From the NCBI GenBank assembly GCA_027365225.1, contig DAHXNV010000003.1, positions 48,892-112,891 of the forward strand: a stretch of DNA of 64,000 nucleotides, in the 5' to 3' direction. Under the pieces are notes generated by a model, which had not been told where the DNA came from, did not search any database, and saw only the letters and a program-made list of their open reading frames with translations. Both the position numbers and the translations under genes were made by a program. The stretch is from Gammaproteobacteria bacterium. Lineage in GTDB: Bacteria > Pseudomonadota > Gammaproteobacteria > Steroidobacterales > Steroidobacteraceae. Position 1 is the first letter of the stretch; the number at the start of each line of letters is the position of its first letter. Positions 9,310-20,821 of this stretch are shown piece by piece.

Positions 9310-9946
9310 GCCGCCCGCCCTGCACGCGGGTGCCGCGCGGATCGAGCGCTGGCAGCTGCCCCAGGTGAGCGGGCCGGTGGTTGGCCTCGGGGCCGCGCCG
9401 CGCCCTCAGGTGAGCGAGCTGCACAAGGCATTGCAACAGGCCGAGACGCGCGGCTATGAGGCCGGTCTTGCCCGCGGGGACAGCGCTGTCCAGGCGCGCC
9501 TCGCGGCGCTGGATGAGCGTGCGCGGCGGCTCGAGGCCGTGCTCGGCGCGCTTGCCGGTCCGCTCGCCGAGATCGACGCGGAGCTCGAAGCGGAGCTGGT
9601 TCGTCTGGCGCTGGCGGTGGGCAAGCAACTGGCGCGGCGCGAGCTGCACCACGAGCCGGCCCAGGTCATTGCCATCGTGCGCGAATCGCTCACGCAGCTG
9701 CCGGCCGCCGCGCGCGAAGTGCGCGTCCTGCTGCACCCGGAGGATGCCGCGGCGGTGCGCGAGCATCTCGAGCCGGCCGCGGGCGAGCGTCATTGGGCGA
9801 TCGTGGAGGACGCGACGCTCGCGCGTGGCGGCTGCCTCGTGCAGAGCGAGTTCTCGCGCGTGGATGCGTTGTTCGAGAGCCGGGTCGCGGCCATAACCGC
9901 CAGTGCGCTCGGGGATCTGCGCGCCGGTGCGCGCACTTCGCCGTGA
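9302..9946 (+). CDS. fliH: Flagellar export ATPase regulator FliH
   Basis: This 214-residue FliH has the typical build: a Pro/Gly-rich N-terminus, a long Ala/Glu/Arg-rich helical stalk with small-x3-small spacing (region [13 protein letters not shown]), and a conserved C-terminal domain ([17 protein letters not shown]). FliH forms a heterotrimer with FliI and tethers it to the C-ring through FliN. Its stop overlaps the fliI start (GTGA). Confidence 0.92.
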   Translation: MSEPPALHAGAARIERWQLPQVSGPVVGLGAAPRPQVSELHKALQQAETRGYEAGLARGDSAVQARLAALDERARRLEAVLGALAGPLAEIDAELEAELVRLALAVGKQLARRELHHEPAQVIAIVRESLTQLPAAAREVRVLLHPEDAAAVREHLEPAAGERHWAIVEDATLARGGCLVQSEFSRVDALFESRVAAITASALGDLRAGARTSP

Positions 9947-11304
9947 ACGAATCGCCGCAAGCCAACCGCGCGGCGCTCTGGCGCGCCGGGCTGCGCCGCA
10001 GCCGCTTGGCGGTCGAGCGCACGGCGCCGCCGCCGCTCGAGGGTGCGCTCACCCGCATGGTGGGCCTGACGCTCGAGGCGGCTGGCTGCCAGGCCGCGGT
10101 CGGGGATTACTGTGACGTGCTCACCGGCGACGGGGCGCGCATCGAGTCCGAAGTGGTCGGCTTCTCGGGTGATCGCCTGTATTTGATGCCGGCCGGAGAC
10201 GCGCACGGACTCGGTCCGAACGCACGCGTCATTCCGCGCCCGCGCGCCGGGACGGTGCACGTCGGGCCGGAGCTGCTCGGACGCATCGTCGATGGCTCCG
10301 GCCAGCCGCTCGATGGACTTGGACCGATTGCCTGCGCCGAGACCGTCCGCCTGGCCGGGCGCCCGATCAATCCACTCTCGCGCCAGCCGATCAGCGAGCC
10401 GCTCGATGTCGGAATCCGGGCGATCAACGCCGTGCTGACGATCGGCCGCGGGCAACGGGTCGGATTGTTCGCCGGCAGCGGGGTCGGCAAGAGCGTGCTG
10501 CTCGGCATGATGGCGCGCTTCACCAGTGCGCAGGTCATCGTGGTCGGCCTGATCGGCGAGCGCGGCCGCGAGGTCAAGGAATTCGTCGAGCGTATCCTCG
10601 GTCCGGAGGATCGCACGCGGGCGGTGGTGGTGGCGGCCCCCGCCGACGCCCCGCCGCTGATGCGCCTGCGCGGGGCCTGGCTCGCCACGGCGATGGCCGA
10701 GTATTTCCGCGATCGGGGCGCGAGCGTGCTGTTGCTGATGGATTCCCTGACCCGCTTCGCCCAGGCGCAGCGCGAGATCGCGCTGGCGATCGGCGAGGCG
10801 CCCGCCACCAAAGGCTACCCGCCCTCGGTGTTCGCGCGCTTGCCGCAGTTGGTGGAGCGGGCCGGCAACGGCGCCGAGGGCGCCGGCTCGATCACCGCCT
10901 TCTACACCGTGCTCGCCGAGGGTGACGATCAGAACGATCCGATCGCCGATGCCGCCCGCGCCATTCTCGATGGGCACATTGTGTTGTCCCGGCGGATCGC
11001 CGAAAGCGGCCATTATCCGGCCATCGACATCGAGGCGTCGGTCAGCCGCGCCATGAACGAGATCGTGTTGCCGGGACATTTCGCCGCCGCACGCCAGTTC
11101 CGCCAAATTCTCTCGACCTACCAGCAGCACCGTGACCTGGTGGCGATCGGGGCGTACCAGCGCGGGAGCGACCCGCGGGTCGATCAGGCGATCCGGCTCT
11201 GGCCGGGCGTTCAACAGTTTCTCCAGCAGGACATGCGCGAGCGCGTCGATCTCCGATCGAGCCTCGCGGCGCTCGACGGTCTGCTCGCTGAAGGTAACAC
11301 ATGA
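9943..11304 (+). CDS. fliI: Flagellum-specific ATP synthase FliI
   Basis: FliI, 453 residues, is the F1-beta-like ATPase of the flagellar export apparatus. It has the P-loop GSGVGKS in [15 protein letters not shown] and the Walker [18 protein letters not shown]. It also has the family segments [12 protein letters not shown] and [18 protein letters not shown]. The GTG at 9943 was chosen because it overlaps the fliH stop and gives the normal FliI length. The frame is open further upstream but overlaps fliH and reads as Arg-rich noise. Confidence 0.96.
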   Translation: MNESPQANRAALWRAGLRRSRLAVERTAPPPLEGALTRMVGLTLEAAGCQAAVGDYCDVLTGDGARIESEVVGFSGDRLYLMPAGDAHGLGPNARVIPRPRAGTVHVGPELLGRIVDGSGQPLDGLGPIACAETVRLAGRPINPLSRQPISEPLDVGIRAINAVLTIGRGQRVGLFAGSGVGKSVLLGMMARFTSAQVIVVGLIGERGREVKEFVERILGPEDRTRAVVVAAPADAPPLMRLRGAWLATAMAEYFRDRGASVLLLMDSLTRFAQAQREIALAIGEAPATKGYPPSVFARLPQLVERAGNGAEGAGSITAFYTVLAEGDDQNDPIADAARAILDGHIVLSRRIAESGHYPAIDIEASVSRAMNEIVLPGHFAAARQFRQILSTYQQHRDLVAIGAYQRGSDPRVDQAIRLWPGVQQFLQQDMRERVDLRSSLAALDGLLAEGNT

Positions 11305-11756
11305 AAAAAACCCAACGTATCGCGCTGGTCCAACGCGTGGTCGGCGATCTCGAGCGGCGCAAGGCGCAGGCGCTTGCGCTGTGCGAGCAGCGCGTGCGCG
11401 ACACCCGCGCCCGGCTCCGTGAGCTCGAGACGTATCGGGCCACCTACCTGCAGGACTTCCAGCGCCGGGCCCAGGCCGGTCTCGACGGCGCCGGGGTGCG
11501 CGAGTACCGGGTTTTCTTAAGCCGACTCGATGAGGCGCTGCAGCATCAGAGTCAGCTGCTCGGTCAGGCGGAGCTGCTGCGTACCAGCGAGCTGGAAAGT
11601 TGGCGCGGCGCCGCCCGGCGCGCAGCTCAGATCGACACCCTGGCCGAGCATTGGCGTGCCGAGGAGCGTGGCGCCGAGGAGCGGCGCGAGCAGCACGAGA
11701 CGGACGAACGTTCACAACAGCAGTGGCGCCGCGGGAGATCCATTCGTGTCAACTGA
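11301..11756 (+). CDS. fliJ: Flagellar export protein FliJ
   Basis: FliJ is 151 residues, almost entirely charged coiled coil (Arg, Glu, Gln, Ala-rich), as in the family. It acts as the central stalk-like subunit of the FliI ring and escorts chaperones. The ATG overlaps the fliI stop by 4 nt. The call rests on position and coiled-coil character, because FliJ sequences diverge strongly. Confidence 0.88.
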   Translation: MKKTQRIALVQRVVGDLERRKAQALALCEQRVRDTRARLRELETYRATYLQDFQRRAQAGLDGAGVREYRVFLSRLDEALQHQSQLLGQAELLRTSELESWRGAARRAAQIDTLAEHWRAEERGAEERREQHETDERSQQQWRRGRSIRVN

Positions 11757-12981
11757 ACCTTTGCGAGGCGTGAGTGTGTCCCCATCCGTGACGGGCGTCT
11801 CGCCGGCGCCCTCCGCAGCGCTCGGGGCCGCGGTCGCGGGCGAATCGCCCACGGATGGCGCTGGCGGCCCCGGGGGCGGACCGGTCTACCGTGAAGGCGG
11901 CTCGAGCCGTACGACTCGGCCCGCCGGCGCCGAGCCTTCCCGTGCCAAGGGGCGGCGGCCTTCCGGGGCGCCCGCGCGGCCCGGGGAACCCCCGCGAGGC
12001 CCGGCCGCCGGTGGCGACCCGAATGCGGCCCGCACGGGCGCAATGGGCCAAGCCGCGGCCGGCAAGGGCGCGCAGCCTGGGGAGCCCGCGCCGCCGGGTG
12101 CCGACTTTTCGCACACGTTGGCGTTGTCCCTGTCCACGCCCGAGCAGCCGGCAGCCGGCCGCGTGAGACCCACGGCGGGAAAGTCGGCCCAGGTGCTGGC
12201 CCGGGAAGCCGGCCATGGCGAGAAGACCGATCCGGTCGCGGTGGCCATGGCCCTGATGGATCGGGTGGGTCCGGCGCCACCGCCGCCGGTCGCGGTGCGG
12301 GCGAGTGCACCGAACCCGGCGGGCAAGCCGGCGGCCGGCCCGGTGGTCGTGGCGCAAGCCGGACAGTCCACGGGTGCGGTGGCGGCCGCCGCCACGGCGG
12401 CGGTACACACGGCTCTGGCGGAGTCGATGCCGGGCGCGTCGGCTGCCGCCGGGCACCCCGCCGCCGCGAGCCTCGGCCAGCCCGGCGGCGCCGGGCCGCT
12501 GACCGCCGCGCAGCTGGTGGCGAGCACGCAAGCCTCGGCCAGCAATCCGTCCGCCTCGGCCGGCGGCCCGGCGCTCGCCGCGCCGGTGGGCTCGGGTGCG
12601 TGGACCGAGCAGCTCGCGGCGCGGCTGACGTGGATGACCCAACAGGGTGTTCAATCCGCTTCGCTGCAACTATCGCCGCGCAATCTCGGGCCGTTGCAGG
12701 TGAGCATCACCGTGCAACGGGGACAGGCGAGCGTCTGGTTCGGCGCGACCCAGCCCGAGACCCGCCAGGCGCTCGCGCGCGCGCTGCCGGAGCTGCGCAA
12801 TTTGTTCGCCAACCAGGGATTGTCCCTGACCGACTCGGGCGTCTCGCACGATGCGCCGCGTCAGGCGCGGGCCGGCCCGGGCGGGGCGGCCATGGCCGGC
12901 GGCGAGGCGAGCGGCCCGCAGGGCGAGGGCAGCGTGGCGCCGGCGCCGCTCGGTGTCGGTCTGATCGATACCTATGCCTGA
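11746..12981 (+). CDS. fliK: Flagellar hook-length control protein FliK
   Basis: FliK, 411 residues, measures hook length and switches export specificity. Residues 1 to about 270 are low-complexity Ala/Gly/Pro, as expected for the ruler part. The C-terminal Flg_hook domain is clear (SLQLSPRNLGPLQVSI, then ALPELRNLFANQGLSL). The GTG at 11746 overlaps the fliJ stop by 11 nt and has GGGAGA at the right distance. The codon bias of the linker leaves long spurious antisense frames here. It is the last gene of the rightward flagellar arm in this window. Confidence 0.9.
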   Translation: MSTEPLRGVSVSPSVTGVSPAPSAALGAAVAGESPTDGAGGPGGGPVYREGGSSRTTRPAGAEPSRAKGRRPSGAPARPGEPPRGPAAGGDPNAARTGAMGQAAAGKGAQPGEPAPPGADFSHTLALSLSTPEQPAAGRVRPTAGKSAQVLAREAGHGEKTDPVAVAMALMDRVGPAPPPPVAVRASAPNPAGKPAAGPVVVAQAGQSTGAVAAAATAAVHTALAESMPGASAAAGHPAAASLGQPGGAGPLTAAQLVASTQASASNPSASAGGPALAAPVGSGAWTEQLAARLTWMTQQGVQSASLQLSPRNLGPLQVSITVQRGQASVWFGATQPETRQALARALPELRNLFANQGLSLTDSGVSHDAPRQARAGPGGAAMAGGEASGPQGEGSVAPAPLGVGLIDTYA

Positions 12982-12999
12982 GCGCGGCTCGCGCGGCGT

Positions 13000-13566
13000 T
13001 CAGGAGGCGCGGTTCGGCGCATGTCGTCCGGCGATCTGACGGCGGTGGCGGCGGAAGGTGATCTTGGTGATGACGGCGCAGAGCGCGTCATCGAGCGGAT
13101 CGAAGCGGACCTTCACCTCGCCGGTTGCCGCTACGGCGGTGATGCGGCCGCGCAGGCGCAGCGGTTGCGCGATGCACTCGTGCAGATAGATCTCGAGGAC
13201 GCCCTGCGCGCCGGCCTGCGGCGCTGACTCGAGCGGCCGCCACAGCGCGCCGCGGGCATTGAAGCGCAGCGGCACCGGCGCCGGCCGCGGCCGATTCAAC
13301 GCCAACAGCTGGCCGACGAGCGCGAGCAGCAGGGTCATCTTGCGGTCCAGGCGCTGGATCTCGGCCGCCAAGGGCGCATTCTCGTCGGCCTTCTCGAGCA
13401 CGGCGTGATCCTCCAGCGCGTCCCAGGCCTGCATCACCAGAAGATTGCGCTCGGCGAGGCCCACGGCGGCGGCCGGCTCGGGCGGCAGGCAATCCCAGCG
13501 CACCGGCATGACGTCCTGGAACGCGAGCTCTTCGTATAGGACGACGGTGTCGTCTGGATCTGACAT
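13000..13566 (-). CDS. Atypical (tetrameric-type) PilZ domain protein, probable c-di-GMP receptor
   Basis: This 188-residue protein starts MSDPDDTVVLYEELAF. It has a long amphipathic helix (AEIQRLDRKMTLLLALVGQLLALN) typical of the tPilZ family described for Xanthomonas XC_6012. A PilZ-like beta barrel follows with VLEIYLHECIAQPLRLRGRI and a C-terminal ITFRRHRRQIAGRH. Family members often lack canonical c-di-GMP-binding residues and oligomerise through the long helix. I do not see a clear RxxxR/DxSxxG pair, so ligand binding is unproven. It sits convergent to fliK, 18 nt away, and upstream of a DUF4145-like gene on the same strand. Confidence 0.78.
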   Translation of the reverse strand: MSDPDDTVVLYEELAFQDVMPVRWDCLPPEPAAAVGLAERNLLVMQAWDALEDHAVLEKADENAPLAAEIQRLDRKMTLLLALVGQLLALNRPRPAPVPLRFNARGALWRPLESAPQAGAQGVLEIYLHECIAQPLRLRGRITAVAATGEVKVRFDPLDDALCAVITKITFRRHRRQIAGRHAPNRAS

Positions 13567-13601
13567 AATCCGCTCCGGCCGGCGCGACGAGCGCGGCTCG
13601 T

Positions 13602-14312
13602 TCAGCCGGCGCTCGACAACGTGGATACGCGCGGCGGGTTGTGCGCCTCTTCGAAGAAGAAGCGGCGCACCAGCAGCGCCTGCTCGAGCCGCCCCTTGCG
13701 CACATACGTCTGGTAGAGCAGATCCTTCATCACCTCGAGCAATACGCCGCCCTCGTGGCTTTCGAGCACCGGTGTGCCCGGGCGCGGGTCGGCGGCGCCG
13801 CCGAAGAGGATGCCGCGGATCTTGGCGAAGGTCTCCGGGGCGAGCGCCGCGATTTCCCGGACCTCGTTGAGCAGGTCGAACAGCTTGAGCTTGCCGGCCT
13901 CGCCGCGATCGGCGAACAGCGCATGCGCCGTGCGCCGGCACATGGAGGCGAACGCGTTGTAGGCGCCGCAGCTGTAGCACGCCAGCGCCTCTTTGAAGAG
14001 TATTTCGATCTCCTCCGGCAGATGGGTGAAATCGAACCGCTCGCGCGCCCGCTCCACTTCCAGAAACTGCGGCGCCAGCTCCACCCGGCTCGGGGCATAG
14101 GCGCGGGCCGTAAAGCGCAGGAAGATCGGCGCCAGACAGGCATCGCAGCGGAAAACCATGCCGATCTGCGCGGGCCGGTAGGTCTGCAGCTCCTGAAAGC
14201 GCGGCACGGCGGTGGCCGTGACGTGCGTGACGACCTGACAGTGCGGGCAGGTGAGCACCAGGCTCTTGCCCTGATCGTGAATCAGCCGGCTTTCAGTATC
14301 GATGTGAGGCAT
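13602..14312 (-). CDS. DUF4145-like protein with N-terminal zinc-ribbon-like cysteines
   Basis: This 236-residue soluble protein has two CxxC pairs near its N-terminus (TCPHC and RCDACLAPIF), suggesting a zinc ribbon. A helical region follows (ILFKEALACYSCGAYNAFASMCRRTAHALF) that matches the DUF4145 pattern of ageing-like HEPN-fold relatives. Function is not known. It lies upstream of the tPilZ gene in the same orientation (35 nt gap), so the two may be cotranscribed. The ATG at 14312 follows a TATAAT box at 14361-14366. Longer in-frame starts give low-complexity residues. Confidence 0.65.
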   Translation of the reverse strand: MPHIDTESRLIHDQGKSLVLTCPHCQVVTHVTATAVPRFQELQTYRPAQIGMVFRCDACLAPIFLRFTARAYAPSRVELAPQFLEVERARERFDFTHLPEEIEILFKEALACYSCGAYNAFASMCRRTAHALFADRGEAGKLKLFDLLNEVREIAALAPETFAKIRGILFGGAADPRPGTPVLESHEGGVLLEVMKDLLYQTYVRKGRLEQALLVRRFFFEEAHNPPRVSTLSSAG

Positions 14313-14579
14313 GACGGGCGCTAGGACAACTGTTTGTGTGGTAGGCGCTGCCGGTGGGCCATTATAACCCATTTGGGCCGCCGGGCGGTGCGGGGCGGCC
14401 TCGGGGGCTCGAGCGGGCCGGCGCGCGCACATGGGGCGTTTCCCGGCGCGGCGTGCGGCCGGGCGCGGCCTGGTGAGACGGTCGCGCAGGATCTCAGCGG
14501 CCGCGGCCGGCCCGCTCGGCGCCGTGCGCCGCCGGTGTTGCGGCGCTGGCGGCTGCGGGGCGTGGGCGCGCGAATGACC
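14313..14579. other. Intergenic region with a perfect minus-strand -10 box
   Basis: This non-coding stretch lies between the ettA stop and the DUF4145-like start. On the minus strand there is a TATAAT at 14361-14366 about 49 nt before the ATG, but no recognisable -35. The rest (14380-14579) is very GC-rich and holds no coding signal or terminator that I can support. Confidence 0.4.
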
Positions 14580-16253
<1,674 letters not shown>

Positions 16254-16378
16254 AATCCCGTCGAAGAGCCGATGTGACCGCGGTCCGAGCCGCGGAGAAA
16301 TACGCGATGGAGCGCGCTTCGAGCGCGGTGCCGCCCAGCCGCCCATCAACAGGCGGGCGAGCGCTGCCCGGGGGCGGT

Positions 16379-16394
16379 GCGGGTGGCCACCCGC
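16379..16394. repeat. 16-bp perfect palindrome in the ettA/glyA divergent region
   Basis: GCGGGTGGCCACCCGC is a perfect inverted repeat in the 276-nt divergent region. It may be an operator or simply a GC-rich hairpin; no T-tract follows. A TACAAT (-10 like) at 16493-16498 lies about 32 nt before the glyA ATG with no good -35. Confidence 0.35.
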
Positions 16395-16529
16395 CCATTA
16401 TCATCGAGTGGACGCCCGTTGGGCTATAGGGCGCTGCCCGGCCGGATCAAGGCCGGTCCGCGCGCGAACCTGCTGCGCGGCGGCCCCTTCGGTACAATTG
16501 ATGCTCGCGCGCATGACCCGAGGAACCCC

Positions 16530-17789
16530 ATGTTCGATACATCCCAGGACATCCATCGCTTCGATCCGGAGCTGGCCCGCGCCATCGATGGCGAGCGCCG
16601 CCGGCAGGAGGAGCACATCGAGCTCATCGCCTCGGAGAACTACGCCAGTCCGTGCGTGCTCGAGGCGCAGGGGTCGGTACTGACCAACAAGTATGCGGAG
16701 GGCTATCCGGGCCGGCGCTATTACGGCGGGTGCGAGTACGTCGATGTCGCCGAGCGACTGGCCATCGAGCGGGCCAAACAACTGTTCGGCGCCGCGTACG
16801 CGAACGTGCAGCCGCATTCGGGCTCGCAAGCGAATGCGGCGGCGTATTTCGCGCTGCTGCAGCCCGGGGATGCCATCCTCGGCATGAGCCTCGATCATGG
16901 CGGGCATCTCACCCATGGCGCGCGCGTCAATTTTTCGGGCAAATTCTTTCGCGCGGCGCAATACGGGATCCGCCCCGATACGGGTGAAATCGACTATGAG
17001 CAGGTTGCGCGGCTGGCCGGGGAGCATCGCCCGAAGATGATCATCGCCGGCTTCTCGGCATACTCGCGCGTCGTCGACTGGGCGCGCTTCGCCGAGATCG
17101 CCCGCAGTGTCGGGGCCTACCTGGTGGTGGATATGGCGCACGTGGCGGGGCTGGTCGCCGCCGGGCTGTATCCCAATCCGCTGCCGCACGCCGACGTGGT
17201 CACCACCACCACGCACAAGACGCTGCGCGGACCGCGGGGCGGGCTGATCCTGGCGCGCGCCAACGAGGAAATTCACAAGAAGCTCAACTCCCTGGTCTTT
17301 CCCGGCACTCAGGGCGGACCGCTGATGCACGTGATCGCGGCCAAGGCGGTGGCGTTGCTCGAGGCGCTGCAGCCGCAGTTCGCGCAGTATCAGCGGCAGG
17401 TGCTCGCCAACGCGCGGGCCATGGCGGCCCGCTTGGCCGGCCGGGGCTACACCATCGTCTCCGGCGGCACCGACAATCACCTGTTCCTGCTCAGTCTCAT
17501 CGGCCGCGAGATCACGGGCAAGGATGCCGACGCCGCCCTCGGGAAAGCCAACATTACGGTCAACAAGAACGCGGTGCCCAACGACCCGCGCCCGCCGGCC
17601 ATCAGCAGCGGCTTGCGCATCGGCACGCCGGCGGCCACGACCCGCGGTTTCATGGAGGCCGAGGTCGAGCAGGTGGCCGATTTGATCGCCGACGTGCTCG
17701 ATGCCGGCGGTGAGCCGGCGGTGATCGAGCGCGCGCGCGGCCGGGCGCTGCAGCTGTGCGCCCGCTTCCCGGTCTACGGCAAGGGTTGA
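16530..17789 (+). CDS. glyA: Serine hydroxymethyltransferase
   Basis: GlyA, 419 residues, is the usual length. It interconverts serine and glycine with tetrahydrofolate using PLP. Diagnostic motifs are [11 protein letters not shown] near the N-terminus, [16 protein letters not shown], and the PLP lysine in [16 protein letters not shown] (Lys near residue 230). The ATG at 16530 has GAGGAA upstream. It starts a co-directional run of nrdR, riboflavin genes, nusB and thiL, a gammaproteobacterial arrangement. Confidence 0.98.
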   Translation: MFDTSQDIHRFDPELARAIDGERRRQEEHIELIASENYASPCVLEAQGSVLTNKYAEGYPGRRYYGGCEYVDVAERLAIERAKQLFGAAYANVQPHSGSQANAAAYFALLQPGDAILGMSLDHGGHLTHGARVNFSGKFFRAAQYGIRPDTGEIDYEQVARLAGEHRPKMIIAGFSAYSRVVDWARFAEIARSVGAYLVVDMAHVAGLVAAGLYPNPLPHADVVTTTTHKTLRGPRGGLILARANEEIHKKLNSLVFPGTQGGPLMHVIAAKAVALLEALQPQFAQYQRQVLANARAMAARLAGRGYTIVSGGTDNHLFLLSLIGREITGKDADAALGKANITVNKNAVPNDPRPPAISSGLRIGTPAATTRGFMEAEVEQVADLIADVLDAGGEPAVIERARGRALQLCARFPVYGKG

Positions 17790-17819
17790 GCGGCTGCGGA
17801 TCGCGGAACGTCACAGCCC

Positions 17820-18392
17820 ATGCACTGTCCGTTCTGCGGTCACGTCGAAACCAAGGTCACCGACTCGCGGCTTGCCGGCGAGGGCGATCAGATTCGCCGC
17901 CGGCGCGAATGCCTGGCCTGCGGCGAGCGGTTCACGACCTTCGAGGCTCCCGAGCTGGTGATGCCGAGCGTCATCAAGAGTGACCGGCGGCGCGAAGCGT
18001 TCGATGCGGCGAAGCTGCGCTCGGGGATGGAAAAGGCGCTGGAGAAGCGCCCCGTGGCGCGCGAGGCGATCGACACCGCCGTCAGCCGCATCGCGCACCG
18101 GCTGCGCACGCTCGGTGAGCGGGAGATCGGTTCCGGCGCGCTCGGTGAGCTGGTCATGGAGGAATTACGCCAGTTGGACGAGGTCGCCTACGTGCGCTTC
18201 GCCTCGGTGTACCGGCATTTCGAGGACATCGAGGCCTTTCACGAGGAAATCAGCAAGTTGCGCGCTGCGCGCGTGCCGCAGGCTCCGCGGCGGCGCAAAG
18301 GCGGGGCCGCGCCGGCGGCGCAGCGGCAGCAACTGTCGCTGCTGCCCGCGGAACCGCCGCCCGAGGACGGGGGCGGCAAGGGACAGCACTGA
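17820..18392 (+). CDS. nrdR: Transcriptional repressor NrdR
   Basis: NrdR represses ribonucleotide reductase genes. The zinc ribbon is complete (C3, C6, C31, C34) with the DSR and [17 protein letters not shown] segments. The ATP-cone domain follows ([20 protein letters not shown]). At 190 residues it is about 35 longer than typical NrdR, because of a C-terminal Arg/Ala/Pro tail after the ATP-cone. No NrdR boxes were sought beyond the immediate neighbourhood. It lies between glyA and ribD, as in many Proteobacteria. Confidence 0.96.
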   Translation: MHCPFCGHVETKVTDSRLAGEGDQIRRRRECLACGERFTTFEAPELVMPSVIKSDRRREAFDAAKLRSGMEKALEKRPVAREAIDTAVSRIAHRLRTLGEREIGSGALGELVMEELRQLDEVAYVRFASVYRHFEDIEAFHEEISKLRAARVPQAPRRRKGGAAPAAQRQQLSLLPAEPPPEDGGGKGQH

Positions 18393-18401
18393 GATCGTGG
18401 C

Positions 18402-19565
18402 ATGACGTTCTCGGCCTTTGATCGTGATGCCATGGCCCGGGCGCTCGAGCTCGCCGCGCATGGGCTCGAGACCGCGCAGCCGAACCCGAGGGTCGGCTGC
18501 GTGATCGCCCGCGATGGGCGCATCGTGGGTGAGGGTTGGCACGCGCGGGCCGGTGAGGCGCATGCGGAGGTCATGGCCTTGCGCGCCGCGGGCGCAGCGG
18601 CCGGCGGGGCGACGGCCTACGTGACCCTGGAGCCGTGCGCGCATCACGGGCGCACGCCGCCGTGCGTCGATGCTCTGCTGCAGGCGCGTGTGGCACGCGT
18701 CGTGTTCGCCGTCGCCGATCCCAATCCGAGGGTCAATGGCCTCGGCGCGCGGCAACTGCGCGAACGGGGGGTGCAGGTGGAGTCGGGTTTGTTGGCGCCG
18801 GAGGCCGAGGCGCTGAACGAGGGATTCTTCAAGCGCATGCGCACCGGGCGCCCGTGGGTCCGAGTCAAGCTCGCCATGAGTCTCGATGGCCGCACGGCGC
18901 TCGCCAACGGAGAGAGCCGCTGGATAACGGCAGCGGCGGCGCGCGAAGACGTCCAGCGCTGGCGGGCGCGCAGTTCGGCGATCCTCACCGGCGTCGGTAC
19001 CGTGCTGGCGGACGATCCGCGTCTCGATGTGCGGCTGAGTGAGCCGCGCGGCGGACCGCGGCCCCCGCTGTTGCGCGCCGTCCTGGATTCGCGCTTGCGC
19101 ACGCCCGTCGAGGCCCGGTTGTTTGCGGTGCCGGGCGAGGTGATGCTGGTGGGCGTGCCGCCGCCGCCGGCGCTCCAGAGGGCGCATGCGCTGCGGCTCG
19201 CGAGCCTGTCCCGGCATGCGACAGTGGTTATGCTGCCGGCCGATCCGTGCGGTCGGGTATCGTTGCCGGAGATGCTCGAGCTGCTCGGCGCGCGCGAAAT
19301 CAATGAATTGTGGGTCGAGGCCGGTCCGCGGCTGGCCGGGGCGCTGCTGGCGCAGTGGCTCGTCGATGAGCTCATCCTGTATGTGGCGCCGAAACTGCTC
19401 GGCCCGCAGGCCCGGCCGCTGGCCGAGCTGCCTGAATTGACCCGGCTGCAGGATGCGCCGGGGTTTGTCATGATGGAGGCCCGGCCGATCGGCGCGGACC
19501 TGCGGGTGCGTTTGCGGCCCGACCGGCAACAGTTGGGTCACGAGCCCGAAATGGATCGGAGGTAA
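18402..19565 (+). CDS. ribD: Bifunctional riboflavin deaminase/reductase RibD
   Basis: RibD, 387 residues, deaminates and reduces the pyrimidine intermediate of riboflavin synthesis. The N-terminal deaminase has the zinc site H54-A-E56 (AHAEVMAL) and C79/C88 (EPCAHHGRTPPC). The C-terminal reductase begins at RPWVRVKLAMSLDGR with TAL and SRWIT motifs. The gene is 9 nt after nrdR and 5 nt before ribE, consistent with one operon. Confidence 0.97.
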   Translation: MTFSAFDRDAMARALELAAHGLETAQPNPRVGCVIARDGRIVGEGWHARAGEAHAEVMALRAAGAAAGGATAYVTLEPCAHHGRTPPCVDALLQARVARVVFAVADPNPRVNGLGARQLRERGVQVESGLLAPEAEALNEGFFKRMRTGRPWVRVKLAMSLDGRTALANGESRWITAAAAREDVQRWRARSSAILTGVGTVLADDPRLDVRLSEPRGGPRPPLLRAVLDSRLRTPVEARLFAVPGEVMLVGVPPPPALQRAHALRLASLSRHATVVMLPADPCGRVSLPEMLELLGAREINELWVEAGPRLAGALLAQWLVDELILYVAPKLLGPQARPLAELPELTRLQDAPGFVMMEARPIGADLRVRLRPDRQQLGHEPEMDRR

Positions 19566-19570
19566 CAGGC

Positions 19571-20185
19571 GTGTTTGCCGGAATCGTGCAGGATGTGGGA
19601 CGGCTCGTCTGCCGCGAGGAACGCCGGGGCGATCTGCGGATGGCGTTCGCGTTCGATCGACTCGATCCGGCCGGGATGCGCCTCGGGGACAGCATCTGCG
19701 TGCAGGGCTGCTGTCTGACCGTCGTGGAACTCGAGCAGCGCGGCTTTCGCGCAGATGTCTCGCGCGAGACGCTGGCGGTGACGACCCTCGGCGAGATGCA
19801 GCCGGGCGCGCGCGTCAATCTCGAGTCGGCGCTGCGGCTCGGCGAGTCCCTCGGCGGCCATCTGGTCACCGGTCACATCGATGGCCTGGGGCGGATCGTG
19901 GCGATGCAGGAGGACGGCCGCTCGAGCCGCATGGATGTGGCGCTGGTCGATGCTGTGCTGCTGCGCTACATCGCCCGCAAGGGCTCGATTGCCGTCGACG
20001 GGGTGAGCCTGACGGTCAATGAGGTGCATCGGGAGATGTTCCGGGTCAACCTCATTCCGCACACGCGCACGGTCACCACGCTGGGCTCGCTGCGGCCGGG
20101 CGCATTCGTCAATGTCGAGGTTGATTTGATGGCGCGTTACGCCGAGCGGTTGCTGCGGCAGTCGAGTGCGTCCGACTCGGACTGA
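19571..20185 (+). CDS. ribE: Riboflavin synthase (alpha subunit)
   Basis: This 204-residue riboflavin synthase dismutates two lumazine molecules to riboflavin. The two homologous lumazine-binding halves are visible. The first starts VFAGIVQDVG and contains SICVQGCCLTV; the second contains GGHLVTGHIDG and SIAVDGVSLTVNEV. The start is GTG at 19571 with GGAGG immediately upstream. The symbol ribE is used as in most Proteobacteria (ribC in E. coli). Confidence 0.97.
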   Translation: MFAGIVQDVGRLVCREERRGDLRMAFAFDRLDPAGMRLGDSICVQGCCLTVVELEQRGFRADVSRETLAVTTLGEMQPGARVNLESALRLGESLGGHLVTGHIDGLGRIVAMQEDGRSSRMDVALVDAVLLRYIARKGSIAVDGVSLTVNEVHREMFRVNLIPHTRTVTTLGSLRPGAFVNVEVDLMARYAERLLRQSSASDSD

Positions 20186-20224
20186 GACTGGGTCATGCCG
20201 CGACGCCAGCCGACCGGAACATCC

Positions 20225-20740
20225 ATGCACACACGGATCGTGCCGTTGGCGCTGCTCGTCCTGACGGCAGCGCTGCTCGGGCCGCGCACCCATGCGGCGG
20301 TGCGTATCGGTCAGCCGGCCCCGCCGTTGATCGTGCGCGAGCTCAACGGGAGCGAATTCGATCTGGCCCGCGAGCGCGGCCACGTCGTTGTGCTGAATTT
20401 CTGGGCGACCTGGTGCTCGCCCTGCCGGGCGGAGATGCCGCTGCTGGAGGCGTTTTATCGACGCTATGCGCGGCGGGGACTCGTCGTGCTCGGTCTGAGC
20501 ATCGATGCGCCCGCCGGCGCCGCCCGTGTGCGCCGCCTCATGCGCGAGTTCACGTTCCCGGCGGCGCTGGCGAGCGCGGCGCGTCGGGACGGGTTCGGGG
20601 AGCCTCAGGCCATTCCCATGACCTATGTCATTGGGGCGCACGGGATCGTACGGGCGCGATGGGTCGGGGGCTTGGCGGCCCTGTCCCGGCGCCGGCTGCA
20701 GCGGCGGGTTCTCCCGCTTCTGGCGACGCTGACGCGTTAG
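20225..20740 (+). CDS. TlpA/ResA-family thioredoxin-like protein (periplasmic)
   Basis: The protein has 171 residues from ATG 20225. A signal peptide is evident (MHTRIVPLALL to about residue 24, THA-AV). A TlpA-type thioredoxin fold follows, with active site WCSPC (C64, C67) and the cis-Pro region AIPMTYVI. Such proteins reduce disulfides in the periplasm, for example in cytochrome c maturation. No ccm genes are nearby, so the substrate is unknown. An in-frame ATG at 20195 would add ten residues before the signal peptide. It interrupts the riboflavin genes between ribE and ribBX. Confidence 0.85.
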   Translation: MHTRIVPLALLVLTAALLGPRTHAAVRIGQPAPPLIVRELNGSEFDLARERGHVVVLNFWATWCSPCRAEMPLLEAFYRRYARRGLVVLGLSIDAPAGAARVRRLMREFTFPAALASAARRDGFGEPQAIPMTYVIGAHGIVRARWVGGLAALSRRRLQRRVLPLLATLTR

Positions 20741-20821
20741 CCGCGCGGCTGGCGCGGCGGTGGCACGGTGCCGGCGGCCCGCACGCTATACTGCCCCGAA
20801 TCCAGGCAGCAGACGCATACG

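Noticed and set aside
20741..20821. Possible FMN riboswitch before ribBX.
   Set aside because: Only 81 nt are available and no RFN-type conserved boxes are visible.
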